A stretch of DNA of 64,000 nt from Dokdonella_A sp963775445 (GCA_963775445.1 CAVZIT010000004.1:1550001-1614000); one strand, 5' to 3'. Shown: positions 46,995-56,917, counted from the stretch's first letter. A program made the numbers and translations. Notes: generated from the letters alone by a model not told the origin.

Positions 46995-49382
46995 ATGCTC
47001 TTGTCTCCCGGCCGGTCCAACCCTTCGCGCCGCCCGCGTTCGCGGTTTGGCGGCTGGATCATGGACCGGCGGCGCGAGTGGTTTCGGGTGCCCGGTTTGA
47101 CCGGTGCCGCCTTGTTTGCGGCTTTTGCAGGCGTGTTCTCGGTGCAGCTGTTGTCGCGGTTGCCGGCAACGGGGACCGATGGCGTCCTGATCGCCTTGGC
47201 GCTGGCGCTTCTGTTCGTGCGACGCGCGCCGTTGGCGCTCCCTTGGCTCTTGCTCGGTTTCGGTTGGTCTGCGCTGCATGCAGATCTTGCGTTGTCTGCG
47301 CGTCTTGCGAGACATCTGGAAGGGCAGGATATCCAGGTGGTTGGACACATTCTCGGTTTGCCACAGGCTGGGCCGCGCAGCAGTCGCTTCGATTTCAAGG
47401 TGAGCGGGGCGCGTCGCGGTGGCGTGCCGATCGACTTGATCGGACACGTTCGTCTCAGCTGGTACGACAGCGCGCCGGCGTTGCCTCCATGCTCCGAATG
47501 GGCGCTGACGGTCAGGCTGAAGCGTCCGCGCGGACTCATCAATCCGGGTGGCTTCGATTTCGAGCGGTACGCGGCGCAGCGTGGCATCGTCGCGGTCGGT
47601 TACGTGCGTGATGATGCGCAAAGCCACGCACTGGCGAGCGGACGTGGCCTGTGCGTCGATGCCCTGCGCCTGCAAATCGGCGACTCGATAGCGCGACATC
47701 TTGCAGCCGGCCCGGTTGCTGCGATCCTGCAATCGCTCGCAGTCGGCGACCGGCGTGCCCTGGACGAAGACGACTGGCAGGTCCTGCGCGCGACCGGCAC
47801 CAGCCATCTTGTGGCGATCTCCGGTCTGCACGTCGGCCTGTTCGCGGCGCTCGGCGCATTGCTCGCGCGGACAATCTGGAAACTCTGCGCGCGCAGCACC
47901 TTGAAGTTGCCGGGACCATTGATCGAAGCGCCTGTCGCGCTCGCGTTCGCCTGTACTTATGGTGTGCTGGCTGGCCTCGGCGTCCCGACGCTGCGAAGTC
48001 TCCTGATGATTGCGACCGTGCTGCTGGCGCGCTATGTGCGACGTGGTCAGTCGCTGCCGCGAACGTTGGCGCTCGCGGCGCTTGCAGTGTTGCTGTGGGA
48101 TCCGCTGGCCATGCTGGCGAGCGGGTTCTGGCTTTCCTTCGCGGGGGTGGCCGCGTTGTTGCTGCTGACCATACGCAAGCGATCGCGTGCGTGGTGGCGT
48201 CGCTTGCCGCCCATGCAACTCGCGCTGAGCATTGCGCTGCTTCCGCTGACGGTGTGGTTTTTCGGCCAGGTGTCGCTGATCGGGCCGCTGGCCAATCTGA
48301 TCGCCGTGCCGTGGGTAAGCTTCGTCGTCACGCCGTTGGCGGTCGCGGGCGGCTTGCTGTTGCCGCACGCGCCGGTGCTCGGCGCACCGTTGATCGATCT
48401 GGCGGCTGCGGCCTTGAAACCGCTTTGGTGGCTGCTCGCGCACCTCGCTGCCATGCCACAGGCGCAATTGCATTTTTCGCATGCGCCGGGCTGGAGCCTG
48501 CTGCTGGCATTTGCAGGCGTGATCTGGTGCATGGCGCCTCGAGGCGTGCCGCTGCGCTGGCTCGGTGCCGCGCTGTTGCTGCCGTTGTTGTTCGCGCAGC
48601 GTGAGGTGCTGCCCGCTGGCGAATTCGAGATTACCGTCCTGGACGTCGGCCAGGGTTTGTCCGTGTTGGTGCGCACCACCGACCATGCGTTGTTGTTCGA
48701 TGCTGGCGCGCGCTATCCCTCCGGTTTCGATCTGGGCGAGGCAGCGGTGATTCCGGCATTGCGCGCTCTTGGCGTTGAACGGCTGGACCGTCTCATCATC
48801 AGTCATGGCGACAACGATCATGCAGGCGGTGCGCGCAGCGTCGCGTTGGCGTTGCGGCCAGGCAGCGTGGAGAGCGGTGAACCTTTGCGCCTCGCGATAC
48901 CGGCGAGTCAATGCGTGGAAGGCGAACGCTGGCCCTGGGACGGTGTGGACTTTCGATTGGTATCGCCGCCTCGCGAGCTGCCGTCGCGCAACAACGATCG
49001 TTCATGCGTGCTGCTCGTCAGCGGCCATCACGGCAGCGCGTTGCTGCCGGGCGACATTTCCTGGCGCATCGAGGCCGCGCTGCCGCGCACGCTGGATACG
49101 ATCCGGCATCCGCTGGTGCTGATCGTCCCGCATCATGGGAGCAGTACGTCCTCCAGCGCCGCATTCCTCGACGACGTGCGGCCGGATCTGGCGCTGGTGT
49201 CGGCCGGTTATCGCAACCGCTTCGGCCACCCGCGCGCTGAAGTTGTCGCGCGTTACGGCTCGCGCGGGATTCCATTGTTCGGCACCGCGCGATCCGGCGC
49301 GATCGACGTGCGCGTTGGGAAAGGCCCGCTGGTTCCGGCGCGCTGGCGTCTCATCGATCGATTCTGGTGGCGCGAACCTTGA
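46995..49382 (+). CDS. comEC: DNA internalisation channel ComEC/Rec2
   Basis: A 795-residue protein. An N-terminal DUF4131/OB-like region with helices is followed by the Competence domain of about eight membrane helices (SLAVGDRRALDEDDWQVLRATG, HLVAISGLHVGLFAALGAL). The C-terminal metallo-beta-lactamase-like domain (LDVGQGLSVLVRTTDHALLF, ISHGDNDHAGG, VPHHGSSTSSS) is complete. It carries single-stranded DNA across the inner membrane in transformation. ATG 46995 has AGGAG ten bases upstream; ATG 47061 is an alternative start. Its lactamase-like domain keeps the metal-binding HxDxDH pattern. Confidence 0.93.
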   Translation: MLLSPGRSNPSRRPRSRFGGWIMDRRREWFRVPGLTGAALFAAFAGVFSVQLLSRLPATGTDGVLIALALALLFVRRAPLALPWLLLGFGWSALHADLALSARLARHLEGQDIQVVGHILGLPQAGPRSSRFDFKVSGARRGGVPIDLIGHVRLSWYDSAPALPPCSEWALTVRLKRPRGLINPGGFDFERYAAQRGIVAVGYVRDDAQSHALASGRGLCVDALRLQIGDSIARHLAAGPVAAILQSLAVGDRRALDEDDWQVLRATGTSHLVAISGLHVGLFAALGALLARTIWKLCARSTLKLPGPLIEAPVALAFACTYGVLAGLGVPTLRSLLMIATVLLARYVRRGQSLPRTLALAALAVLLWDPLAMLASGFWLSFAGVAALLLLTIRKRSRAWWRRLPPMQLALSIALLPLTVWFFGQVSLIGPLANLIAVPWVSFVVTPLAVAGGLLLPHAPVLGAPLIDLAAAALKPLWWLLAHLAAMPQAQLHFSHAPGWSLLLAFAGVIWCMAPRGVPLRWLGAALLLPLLFAQREVLPAGEFEITVLDVGQGLSVLVRTTDHALLFDAGARYPSGFDLGEAAVIPALRALGVERLDRLIISHGDNDHAGGARSVALALRPGSVESGEPLRLAIPASQCVEGERWPWDGVDFRLVSPPRELPSRNNDRSCVLLVSGHHGSALLPGDISWRIEAALPRTLDTIRHPLVLIVPHHGSSTSSSAAFLDDVRPDLALVSAGYRNRFGHPRAEVVARYGSRGIPLFGTARSGAIDVRVGKGPLVPARWRLIDRFWWREP

Positions 49383-49511
49383 GACCCGGCTGAGCGCGGC
49401 CCGCCGAGCGTGACCGGCCGCACGCAGGCCAAGTCGGGGCGCTGGTATGATCGCTCCCGGCGCGTCGCTACCGGTGCGCGTCGCGGATTGGTCATCGAGG
49501 AGTTGCGTGCA

Positions 49512-50162
49512 GTGTTCGAAATCCTGACCGCAGGCGGTTGGGCCATGTTGCCGATCCTGTTGTGCTCGGCGCTGGCGCTGGCCATTATCCTGGAGCGATT
49601 CTGGTCGCTGCGGCGCGCGGCCGTCATCCCACCCGGGCTCGGTCCGGAAGTGCGCGACTGGGCGCGAGGACGCAAACTTGATCCGGAGCATATCGAGGCG
49701 CTACGCGGCAATTCGCCGCTCGGCGAATTGCTGGCTGCGGCGCTGGTGGTGCGCAACCGGCCGCGCGAAATCATCAAGGAACGCGTCGAGGACGCCGGTC
49801 GGCATGTCGTGCATCGTCTGTCGCGTTTTCTCAACACGCTTGGCACCATCGCGCTGATCTCACCCCTGCTCGGTCTTCTCGGTACCGTGTTCGGGCTCAT
49901 CACGATGTTCTTTGCAGTGATGATCAGCGGCGTCGGCGATCCGCTCAAGATGGCCGGAGGCATCGGCGAAGCGCTGGTGTGCACGGCCAGTGGCCTGTGC
50001 GTGGCGATCCCGGCCTATGCCTTCCACCGCTACTTCCGTGGGCGCGTCGATGATCTGGCGATGGAAATGGAACGCGAGGTCAATCTATTGACCGATGAGC
50101 TTGCATTGCCGGTCGGTGCGCCAGGCGCAGCACCGGTCCAGCCGGTGCGTGCGGTCCGCTGA
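49512..50162 (+). CDS. exbB: MotA/TolQ/ExbB proton channel protein
   Basis: A 216-residue protein starting at GTG 49512 (FEILTAGGWAMLPILL) with GAGGAG nine bases upstream. Three helices are visible: residues about 10-32, 105-130 and 145-170. GTIALISPLLGLLGTVFGLI and GGIGEALVCTASGLCVAIPAY are the conserved ExbB/TolQ channel helices. It converts the proton gradient to mechanical work with ExbD. It lies ahead of msbA and lpxK, so it may energise an envelope-lipid process instead of a TonB receptor. Confidence 0.9.
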   Translation: MFEILTAGGWAMLPILLCSALALAIILERFWSLRRAAVIPPGLGPEVRDWARGRKLDPEHIEALRGNSPLGELLAAALVVRNRPREIIKERVEDAGRHVVHRLSRFLNTLGTIALISPLLGLLGTVFGLITMFFAVMISGVGDPLKMAGGIGEALVCTASGLCVAIPAYAFHRYFRGRVDDLAMEMEREVNLLTDELALPVGAPGAAPVQPVRAVR

Positions 50163-50171
50163 GGATTGCCG

Positions 50172-50603
50172 ATGCGCATCACGGCGGCCCGGCGCGAAGA
50201 CGATTTCGAGATCAACGTGATCTCGTTGATCGACGTGCTGCTGACCTTGCTCATGTTCTTCGTGCTGACCACGACCTTCGTGCAGAACGCGCGCATGAAG
50301 GTGACGCTGCCGCAGGCCGATTCGGCCCAGCGCACCGAAACGCCAGACGCGCTTACCATCGTGATCGATCGCCAAGGGCATTATTCGATCGGCAACAACG
50401 AGGTCGTGAACACGACGCTCGATGCGCTCAAGGCGGCCATCTCGCAAGTCGCCGGTGACAAGCGCGACGCGTCGGTGACGTTGCGCGCCGACGCGATGAC
50501 CCCGCACCAGTCCGTCGTCACCGCCATGGACGCGCTCGGTGAACTTGGTTTCACGCACTTGAGTATTGCGACGACGCCGGGCACGACGCGGTCGACGCGG
50601 TGA
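50172..50603 (+). CDS. exbD: ExbD/TolR-family protein
   Basis: A 143-residue protein with one N-terminal helix containing the essential Asp (INVISLIDVLLTLLMFFVL) and a periplasmic domain ending GFTHLSIATTPG. It is the peptidoglycan-side partner of ExbB. GAGGAT precedes ATG 50172. Its end overlaps the msbA GTG start by four bases. Confidence 0.93.
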   Translation: MRITAARREDDFEINVISLIDVLLTLLMFFVLTTTFVQNARMKVTLPQADSAQRTETPDALTIVIDRQGHYSIGNNEVVNTTLDALKAAISQVAGDKRDASVTLRADAMTPHQSVVTAMDALGELGFTHLSIATTPGTTRSTR

Positions 50604-52402
50604 GCGCGCCGAAAACGAAGGTTCCCGAGGCCTCCGCTTGGGCAATCTGGCGCAGGCTGCTCGGCCATACGCGGCGCTACTGGGGAGTGGCGGTGATCGC
50701 TGTCATCGCGATGATCGTCGATGCCGGATGCCTGACGCTGTTTGCGCGTGAAATCAAGCCGATGCTCGACGATCTGTTCATCGAGCGCGATCCGGCGGCA
50801 ATCCTGTGGATGCCGATCATCATCGTGTCGATCTTCGCGATACGCGGCATCGCCTCGTACGTGACGGACTACGGCACCGCCTACATCGGTCGCGGAGTCG
50901 TGCAGCGCCTGCGCCAGGCGGTGTTCGCGCAATACCTGAGGATGCGCTCGGCCTTCTTCGATCGCGAATCCTCGGGCCATCAGATTTCCCGCATAAGCTA
51001 CACCGCAGAACTTGTCGCGCAGGCATCGACGGACGCCGTGAAGGTGGCCGTGGTCGATGGGCTTACCGTCGTCGGACTCACCGCCGTGATGCTTTATTAC
51101 AGCTGGAGGCTCACGCTCGCGTTGCTGGTCATGGTGCCGCTCGTGGCGGTGCTCGTGATCTCGGTGAGCCGGCGCTATCGGCGCATCGGCCGACGCATCC
51201 AGGGGTCGATGGGCTCGGTGACCGGCCTCGTCGAGGAGGTGGTCGGCGCGAACCGCGAGGTCAAGGTCTACGGCGGCCAGCATTACGAAAACACGCGATT
51301 CGAGGAAGTCAGCGAACACAATCGCCGCCTCAACATGAAGGTTGCCGCGACCAACGGCATTGCGACGGCGCTGGTGCAGGTGTTTGCCGCGCTGGCGATG
51401 GCGATGATCATCTTTTTCGCGACGCGTCCGCACATGCTATCGCAGATTTCGCCGGGTACCTTCACGGCATTGATCCTCGCGATGGGGGGCATCCTGCCTT
51501 CGCTCAAACGCCTGACTACGGTGCAGGCCAATCTGCAACGCGGTCTCGCCGCCGCGCAGGATCTTTTCGCGATACTCGATGCGCCGGGCGAAACCGATGG
51601 CGGTACGGTCGTGCTCGATCGTTGCCGTGGCGATATCGAGTTGCGCGATGTGGAGTTGAACTACGAGCGATCGGCAGGTGCTGCGCTGCGCGACGTCAAT
51701 GTGCGTTGCGCGGCCGGAACGGTTACCGCGCTGGTCGGTCGATCCGGCAGCGGCAAATCCAGTCTGGTCAATCTGATTCCGCGCTTCTATGAACCGAGCC
51801 GCGGCGCGGTATGGCTCGATGGTCGCGTGCTGTCCGACTACACACTGGCCAGCCTGCGCGCCCAGATCGCGTGGGTCGGCCAGGAAGTGGTGCTGTTCAA
51901 CGACAGCATCCGGCGCAACATCGCCTATGGCTCGATGGGCGATGCGACCGAGGCTGAGGTGGAGCACGCTGCGCGCGCCGCCAATGCCATGGAGTTCATC
52001 GAACGCCTGCCGCAGGGACTCGACAATCCGGTGGGAGAGGGCGGCGCGCTGCTGTCCGGAGGGGAGCGTCAGCGTATCGCGATCGCGCGCGCTCTGCTGA
52101 AAAACGCGCCGATCCTGATACTCGACGAAGCCACCAGTGCGCTCGACACCGAATCGGAACGGCTGATTCAAGATGCACTCAAGCGCCTCATGCGCGATCG
52201 CACTGTGCTGGTGATTGCGCATCGCCTGTCCACGGTCGAACATGCCGACCAGATTGTCGTGCTGGACAAGGGGCGAGTCGTCGAGCAGGGCAGCCACGCC
52301 GAACTCCTCGCGCGCAACGGGCACTATGCGGCGCTGCACCACATGCAATTTCGCGACGGATCCAGCGCGCAGCAGTCGCGTTCCCGCTTCGCGACTGTGT
52401 GA
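50600..52402 (+). CDS. msbA: Lipid A export ABC transporter MsbA
   Basis: A 600-residue half transporter that flips lipid A-core across the inner membrane. Six helices in the first 330 residues are followed by an ABC domain with Walker A GRSGSGKSS, signature LSGGERQRIAIARALL, Walker B ILDEATSALD and HRLSTVEHAD. The N-terminal membrane domain with ASYVTDYGTAYIGRGVVQRLR fits MsbA. The start is GTG at 50600, coupled to exbD. It is followed after one base by lpxK, its usual partner. Confidence 0.95.
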   Translation: MSAPKTKVPEASAWAIWRRLLGHTRRYWGVAVIAVIAMIVDAGCLTLFAREIKPMLDDLFIERDPAAILWMPIIIVSIFAIRGIASYVTDYGTAYIGRGVVQRLRQAVFAQYLRMRSAFFDRESSGHQISRISYTAELVAQASTDAVKVAVVDGLTVVGLTAVMLYYSWRLTLALLVMVPLVAVLVISVSRRYRRIGRRIQGSMGSVTGLVEEVVGANREVKVYGGQHYENTRFEEVSEHNRRLNMKVAATNGIATALVQVFAALAMAMIIFFATRPHMLSQISPGTFTALILAMGGILPSLKRLTTVQANLQRGLAAAQDLFAILDAPGETDGGTVVLDRCRGDIELRDVELNYERSAGAALRDVNVRCAAGTVTALVGRSGSGKSSLVNLIPRFYEPSRGAVWLDGRVLSDYTLASLRAQIAWVGQEVVLFNDSIRRNIAYGSMGDATEAEVEHAARAANAMEFIERLPQGLDNPVGEGGALLSGGERQRIAIARALLKNAPILILDEATSALDTESERLIQDALKRLMRDRTVLVIAHRLSTVEHADQIVVLDKGRVVEQGSHAELLARNGHYAALHHMQFRDGSSAQQSRSRFATV

Positions 52403-52403
52403 C

Positions 52404-53393
52404 GTGGCTTTCGCTGCGCGCCTGCGACGGATCTGGTACGGCGGTTCGGCCATTCCGTTGTGGCTGTCTGCGCTGGTGCCGGTCTATCGATTCCTGCGCG
52501 CGTTGAATCTGACCCCGTGGAAACTCGGTTTGCGCACGCCCGCGCGCATTGGCGTGCCCGTGATCGTGGTCGGCAATCTGACAGCGGGTGGCAGCGGCAA
52601 GACGCCGCTCGTGATCGCACTGGTCGAAGCCTTGCGCGCGCGCGGTTGCGTTCCCGGCGTCGTCAGCCGTGGGTACGGTGGCAGCGAACCTGGGCCGGTC
52701 GCGCTCGATGATCGCTGCGATCCTGCCTTGTCCGGTGACGAACCCTGCCTGATCCGTCGACGCACCGGATCTGCCGTCGTGATCGGCCGCGACCGGGTTG
52801 CCGCGGCACGTTTGCTGGCCGCCAGCGGTGTCGATGTCATCGTCGCCGACGATGGCTTGCAACATGTGGCGCTCGGGCGCGATGTCGAGATCTGTGTGAT
52901 CGACGGCGAGCATCGCTTCGGAAACGGGCGTCTGTTGCCGGCGGGACCGTTGCGCGAGCCCGTCGATCGCCTCAAAACGGTCGATTTCCGTGTGTGCAAT
53001 GGCGGCTCGCCGCAGGGCGACGAAGTCGCGATGCAGCTGGTCGGTTCGATCGCCATCGCGCTGAACGATGCATCCTCTGCGAACTCCGTCGACACGTTCG
53101 CCGGGCAACGCGTGCACGCGGTCGCCGGCATCGGCGACCCCGAGCGATTCTTCGATTCATTACGACGGTCCGGCATCGATATCGTGCCGCACGCGTTCGA
53201 CGACCATCATCGATTTCGACCGGACGATCTGGTTTTCGAGGAGGACCTTCCGGTCCTGATGACGGAAAAGGACGCCATCAAATGCAGCGCCTTCGCTGCC
53301 GCCAACTGGTGGAGCGTTCCAGTGCGCGCCGAACTCCCCGCAACGTTCTATCGGGATGTCATGCGGCGTTGCAATCTGCCAACGGCACGCTGA
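52404..53393 (+). CDS. lpxK: Tetraacyldisaccharide 4'-kinase LpxK
   Basis: A 329-residue membrane-associated kinase that phosphorylates the lipid A disaccharide at 4'. P-loop GNLTAGGSGKTPLV (about residues 53-66), then SRGYGG, DEPCLIRRRTG, IVADDGLQHVALGRDVEI and LMTEKDAIKC are conserved. It starts at GTG 52404, right behind msbA. The next upstream lipid A gene is not in the window. Confidence 0.95.
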   Translation: MAFAARLRRIWYGGSAIPLWLSALVPVYRFLRALNLTPWKLGLRTPARIGVPVIVVGNLTAGGSGKTPLVIALVEALRARGCVPGVVSRGYGGSEPGPVALDDRCDPALSGDEPCLIRRRTGSAVVIGRDRVAAARLLAASGVDVIVADDGLQHVALGRDVEICVIDGEHRFGNGRLLPAGPLREPVDRLKTVDFRVCNGGSPQGDEVAMQLVGSIAIALNDASSANSVDTFAGQRVHAVAGIGDPERFFDSLRRSGIDIVPHAFDDHHRFRPDDLVFEEDLPVLMTEKDAIKCSAFAAANWWSVPVRAELPATFYRDVMRRCNLPTAR

Positions 53394-53399
53394 CGCACC

Positions 53400-53651
53400 C
53401 TAGTTGCCGATGAACATTTTTTCCGCTACCGCTTCCTCGGACGGGGGCATGAGAACATCGACCTCCACCACGTTGCCACCTGCGACGTCGCGCCAGGTCT
53501 GCGCGCCGAGATCGTGACGGGCGCCGTCGATTTCGGCTCCGACGGCGATCGTGCCGCTGTGCAGAGCCGCGACAATGCATCCCCAGGGAGTACGAACCAG
53601 CACCCTTCGCCTCGCATCGTCGATGCCAAGTACCACGCTGTGTTCGATCAT
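53400..53651 (-). CDS. Small uncharacterised protein, 83 residues
   Basis: A short gene from ATG 53651 with AGGGAAA seven bases upstream. The product is mildly acidic, mostly beta by appearance (HSVVLGIDDARRRVLVRTPW), with no signal peptide or membrane segment. It contains repeated IDxAR patterns (GIDDARRR, EIDGARHD). I do not recognise a family. It converges on lpxK, whose stop is seven bases away. A similar short frame extending further upstream has no ribosome binding site. Confidence 0.55.
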   Translation of the reverse strand: MIEHSVVLGIDDARRRVLVRTPWGCIVAALHSGTIAVGAEIDGARHDLGAQTWRDVAGGNVVEVDVLMPPSEEAVAEKMFIGN

Positions 53652-53773
53652 CGGTTTTTCCCTGGGACGAATCCTGCAAGAGGCGTCATGGTCGACTGCG
53701 GGTTGCGCAAACGCAAGCCCCGAATCCCTCGCATGGCTCCTTGTTCCATTGAGCGTACGGTGCGGCGCATCGT

Positions 53774-56101
53774 TCAACGCAGCACGTGCACCGTGATTTG
53801 CACATAGTCTCCGGTTTGCGCGAGGGCGGTAATCGTTTGCTCGCCGGTGTCGGCGAATGCATGGTCGAACGATTGGCCGCCGGTCGTTTCGCCTTCGAGC
53901 CGGCCATTGATCAGCCACTGCACGCGTCCACTGGTTCCGAGTGCGAGCAGTCTCACGGAGGCCGGTTTGTCGCCGTTCGGAGCGCGCGCGATCGCGGCCG
54001 AATCGGCGATGCCGGCAATGCGCAGGGATTCGGTTGCGCCGAGGCCATCATCTGCGCAACCGGGCGCAAGCGCGGGCAAACTTGCACGACGCCGCATCTC
54101 GCGCGAGAGCCAGGGATAGGCCATCGCCGGCCAGCGCGCGATGTCAATCTCGCGGACCGGCTCCTTGTTGCATCCGGCGCTGACCCGCAGGCCACTGGTC
54201 GCATCCACGCGTATCCGCACGATACCCGCGCTCCAGACGCGCGCATCGCGTTGAGCGGGCGTCGGCGGGATCACGCCGTCGAGGATCCATGCCTTGCGCT
54301 TCTGCGCGCATAAATCTGGACGCAGTGGATCGAAGGCGAGACCGAGTGGCCAGCAAACCTCGGCCTCGCTGACGCTCGCGGGCGGCGGCTGCGGGGCAAT
54401 CGAGACGGACGCATGCGGCAAGCTGTCGATGGCCTGGAACATCAGCGGCAACGCGGTGACTGCGCCGTACTGTCCCGGCAAAGGCGTGCCGTCCGGGCGA
54501 CCGATCCAGACACCGACGGTGTAGCGGCGCGTGCTGCCGATGGCCCACGCATCGCGATAGCCGTAGCTCGTGCCGGTTTTCCAGGCGACGCGCGGATGCG
54601 TCCCCGGATCGAATGTATCGACAGCGTAACCGGGGCGAGGGTGCGCTTGCAGTATCGTGCGCACGATCCACGCAGCGCCGGGTGACAGCACGCGGCGATC
54701 GACAGCAGCATCATCCTCGGTGAAGCGCATGCGCCCCGCGAGTCCGCCACGATTGAGAGCCGCATAGGCCCCGACCAGATCCTCGAGCCGCGCGCCAACC
54801 CCGCCGAGGATGATCGTCAGATTCGGCGCAACGCCGCGCGGCATGCGCAGAGCGACGCCGGCGTTGCCCAGACGTGCCGCGAACCGCGCAGGACCGACGC
54901 GATCGAGCAGATCGACCGCCGGCACATTGAGGGATAAGCGCAAGGCTTCGGCTGCACCGACCGGTCCCTGGAATGCGCTGCCGAAATCGCCCGGTCGATA
55001 GGTGCCGAACGACTGCGGCGCATCCAGCAGCAGGCTCTCCGAATCGATCAGGCCGTCATCGAGCGCGAGTCCGTAAAGGAACGGTTTGAGCGTCGATCCT
55101 GGCGAACGCCACGCACGCACCATGTCGACGTGACCCAGCCGTGCCTCGTCGCCGAATGCGCCCGAACCGATATAGACGCGCGTCGCCATGGTGCGGTTGT
55201 CGACGACCAGCAGGGCAGCCGACGTGCGCGCGGGAAGACGCGCAAGATATGCGCTGACGCGACCCTCGATCGCGCGCTGCAAGGCGGCGTCGATGGTGGT
55301 GGTGATACGGCGGACACCGGGAAGCAACCCGTGCAGCCGGCGCGCCAGCAGCGCAGCCGATAGCGGCGGCCGCAGGCTGCGCGTTGCCACCGGTTCGATT
55401 TCGGCGTCGCGCACCTGGGCCTTGCTCCAGATGCCGAGAGCTGTCATGCGTTCGAGCACCTTGTCGCGCGCAATGCGTGCTGCGGCTGCGTGGCGATCGG
55501 GCCGCAGAAGGCTCGGCGCTTGCGGCAGCACAGTGAGGAGCGCTGCTTCGGCGTGCGACAACTGCGTCGCGGACTTGCCGAGATAGGCCCACGAGGCGGC
55601 TTCGACGCCCTCCAGCGTGCCGCCGAAGGGTGCGCGATCGAGATAAAGCGCCAGGATTTCTCGCTTCGAGAGATGGGCTTCGAGCTGCAACGCGCGCAGG
55701 ATCTGGCGCAGCTTGCCGCCGATGCTGCGCGAGTGCGGTTCGAGGAGGCTCGCCACCTGCATCGTAAGCGTCGAGCCGCCCGACACGATGTGACCATGCA
55801 AGATCATCTGGCCGAACGCGCGCGCGAGCGCGAGCGGATTCACGCCCGGGTGCCACAGGAACCATCGATCCTCGTAACCGAGCAGCGCTTGCAGATAAAG
55901 TGGCGACACCTGCCTGGGTTGGACCGGATAGCGCCAGACGCCGTCGCGATCGGGGAACGCGCGCAGCGGCGTCCCGTCGGCCGCCAACACGACGGTGCTG
56001 CCGCCCGCATCCGGCAGCGGCAGTGGAAACAGGCGATCGAGGACGAACGCGATAGCCAGCGCGATGAGCAGCGCACTCGCGACGCGTCGAAGTCGACGCA
56101 T
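53774..56101 (-). CDS. pbpC: Penicillin-binding protein 1C
   Basis: A 775-residue bifunctional peptidoglycan synthase with one N-terminal anchor (VASALLIALAIAFVLDRLF). The GT51 transglycosylase domain has GYEDRWFLWHPGVNP and GGSTLTMQVASLLEP. The transpeptidase domain has SPGSTLKPFLYG, SLNVPAVDLL and KTGTSYGYRDAW. A C-terminal BiPBP_C-type domain ends the protein. ATG 56101 is preferred; an in-frame GTG at 56134 and a TTG at 56152 lie upstream. No alpha-2-macroglobulin (yfhM) neighbour, a common PbpC partner, is present. Confidence 0.92.
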   Translation of the reverse strand: MRRLRRVASALLIALAIAFVLDRLFPLPLPDAGGSTVVLAADGTPLRAFPDRDGVWRYPVQPRQVSPLYLQALLGYEDRWFLWHPGVNPLALARAFGQMILHGHIVSGGSTLTMQVASLLEPHSRSIGGKLRQILRALQLEAHLSKREILALYLDRAPFGGTLEGVEAASWAYLGKSATQLSHAEAALLTVLPQAPSLLRPDRHAAAARIARDKVLERMTALGIWSKAQVRDAEIEPVATRSLRPPLSAALLARRLHGLLPGVRRITTTIDAALQRAIEGRVSAYLARLPARTSAALLVVDNRTMATRVYIGSGAFGDEARLGHVDMVRAWRSPGSTLKPFLYGLALDDGLIDSESLLLDAPQSFGTYRPGDFGSAFQGPVGAAEALRLSLNVPAVDLLDRVGPARFAARLGNAGVALRMPRGVAPNLTIILGGVGARLEDLVGAYAALNRGGLAGRMRFTEDDAAVDRRVLSPGAAWIVRTILQAHPRPGYAVDTFDPGTHPRVAWKTGTSYGYRDAWAIGSTRRYTVGVWIGRPDGTPLPGQYGAVTALPLMFQAIDSLPHASVSIAPQPPPASVSEAEVCWPLGLAFDPLRPDLCAQKRKAWILDGVIPPTPAQRDARVWSAGIVRIRVDATSGLRVSAGCNKEPVREIDIARWPAMAYPWLSREMRRRASLPALAPGCADDGLGATESLRIAGIADSAAIARAPNGDKPASVRLLALGTSGRVQWLINGRLEGETTGGQSFDHAFADTGEQTITALAQTGDYVQITVHVLR

Positions 56102-56185
56102 CCATCGCGGCAACGCGGTGTAATGCAGGTTCACCTCACCAGGCGCCGCCAATCGCTGCGACAGCGCGGCGGCTCGCGCCCTGTA

Positions 56186-56917
56186 TCACTTGTTGCGCAC
56201 ATAGATCACCTCGGGCCGGCCCGCGCCCTGGCTGCGCCGCTCGACGTCGAACAGCGTGCTTGCGGCAATCAGATCGCTGAGCTTGCCATAGCCATAACTG
56301 CGCGAATCGAAGTTGGGACGTTGCTTGGTAATGATCGAGCCGACACCGCCGAGCCCGGCCCAGCCGTCCTCGTCCGATGCCGCGTCGATCGCATTGCGCA
56401 ACAGGTTGACCAAGCCGGTGTCCTGTTTGAGTACGGCGGCGGCGCGCGGTTTGAGCGGCTGGGCCTCGTCCGGTTTGCCGGTCAGGATTTCGCTGTAGAT
56501 GAACTTGTCGCAGGCGGCAACGAACGGCTCGGGTGTCTTCTTCTCGCCGAAGCCGTAGACGATGAGTCCGGACTCGCGGATGCGCGCCGCAAGCCGTGTG
56601 AAGTCGCTGTCGCTCGATACGATGCAGAAGCCGCCGAACCGTCCGGAGTACAGGAGGTCCATCGCGTCAATGATCATCGCCGAGTCGGTTGCGTTCTTGC
56701 CGCGGGTGTAGCCGAACTGTTGCATCGGCTGGATCGAATGCACCAGCAAGGTGTTCTTCCACCCTGCGAGTCGCGTGCCGGTCCAGTCTCCGTAGGCGCG
56801 CTTGACCTGCGCACTGCCGTATTTTGCGACTTCGGCCAGCAGGCCCTCGGCGATGGCCGGCTGGGCGTTGTCGGCGTCGATCAGGACGGCAAGTTTCAAA
56901 GCAGGGTCGTTGGCCAT
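56186..56917 (-). CDS. NYN-domain protein with LOTUS/OST-HTH C-terminus
   Basis: A 243-residue protein. The N-terminal NYN (PIN-like RNase) domain carries acidic residues in VLIDADNAQ, TDSAMIIDAMDLLYSG and IVSSDSDFTRLAARIRE. The C-terminal part from about residue 165 (DTGLVNLLRNAIDAAS, NFDSRSYGYGKLSDLIAAST) is an OST-HTH/LOTUS domain. It is a predicted RNA-cleaving or RNA-binding protein of the LabA/DUF88 group. ATG 56917 fits the family N-terminus; an upstream ATG at 56950 is possible. Confidence 0.85.
   Translation of the reverse strand: MANDPALKLAVLIDADNAQPAIAEGLLAEVAKYGSAQVKRAYGDWTGTRLAGWKNTLLVHSIQPMQQFGYTRGKNATDSAMIIDAMDLLYSGRFGGFCIVSSDSDFTRLAARIRESGLIVYGFGEKKTPEPFVAACDKFIYSEILTGKPDEAQPLKPRAAAVLKQDTGLVNLLRNAIDAASDEDGWAGLGGVGSIITKQRPNFDSRSYGYGKLSDLIAASTLFDVERRSQGAGRPEVIYVRNK

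Noticed and set aside
46989..48911. 640-codon minus-strand frame opposite comEC
   Set aside because: Antisense shadow of comEC; composition is Arg/Gln-rich without known motifs.
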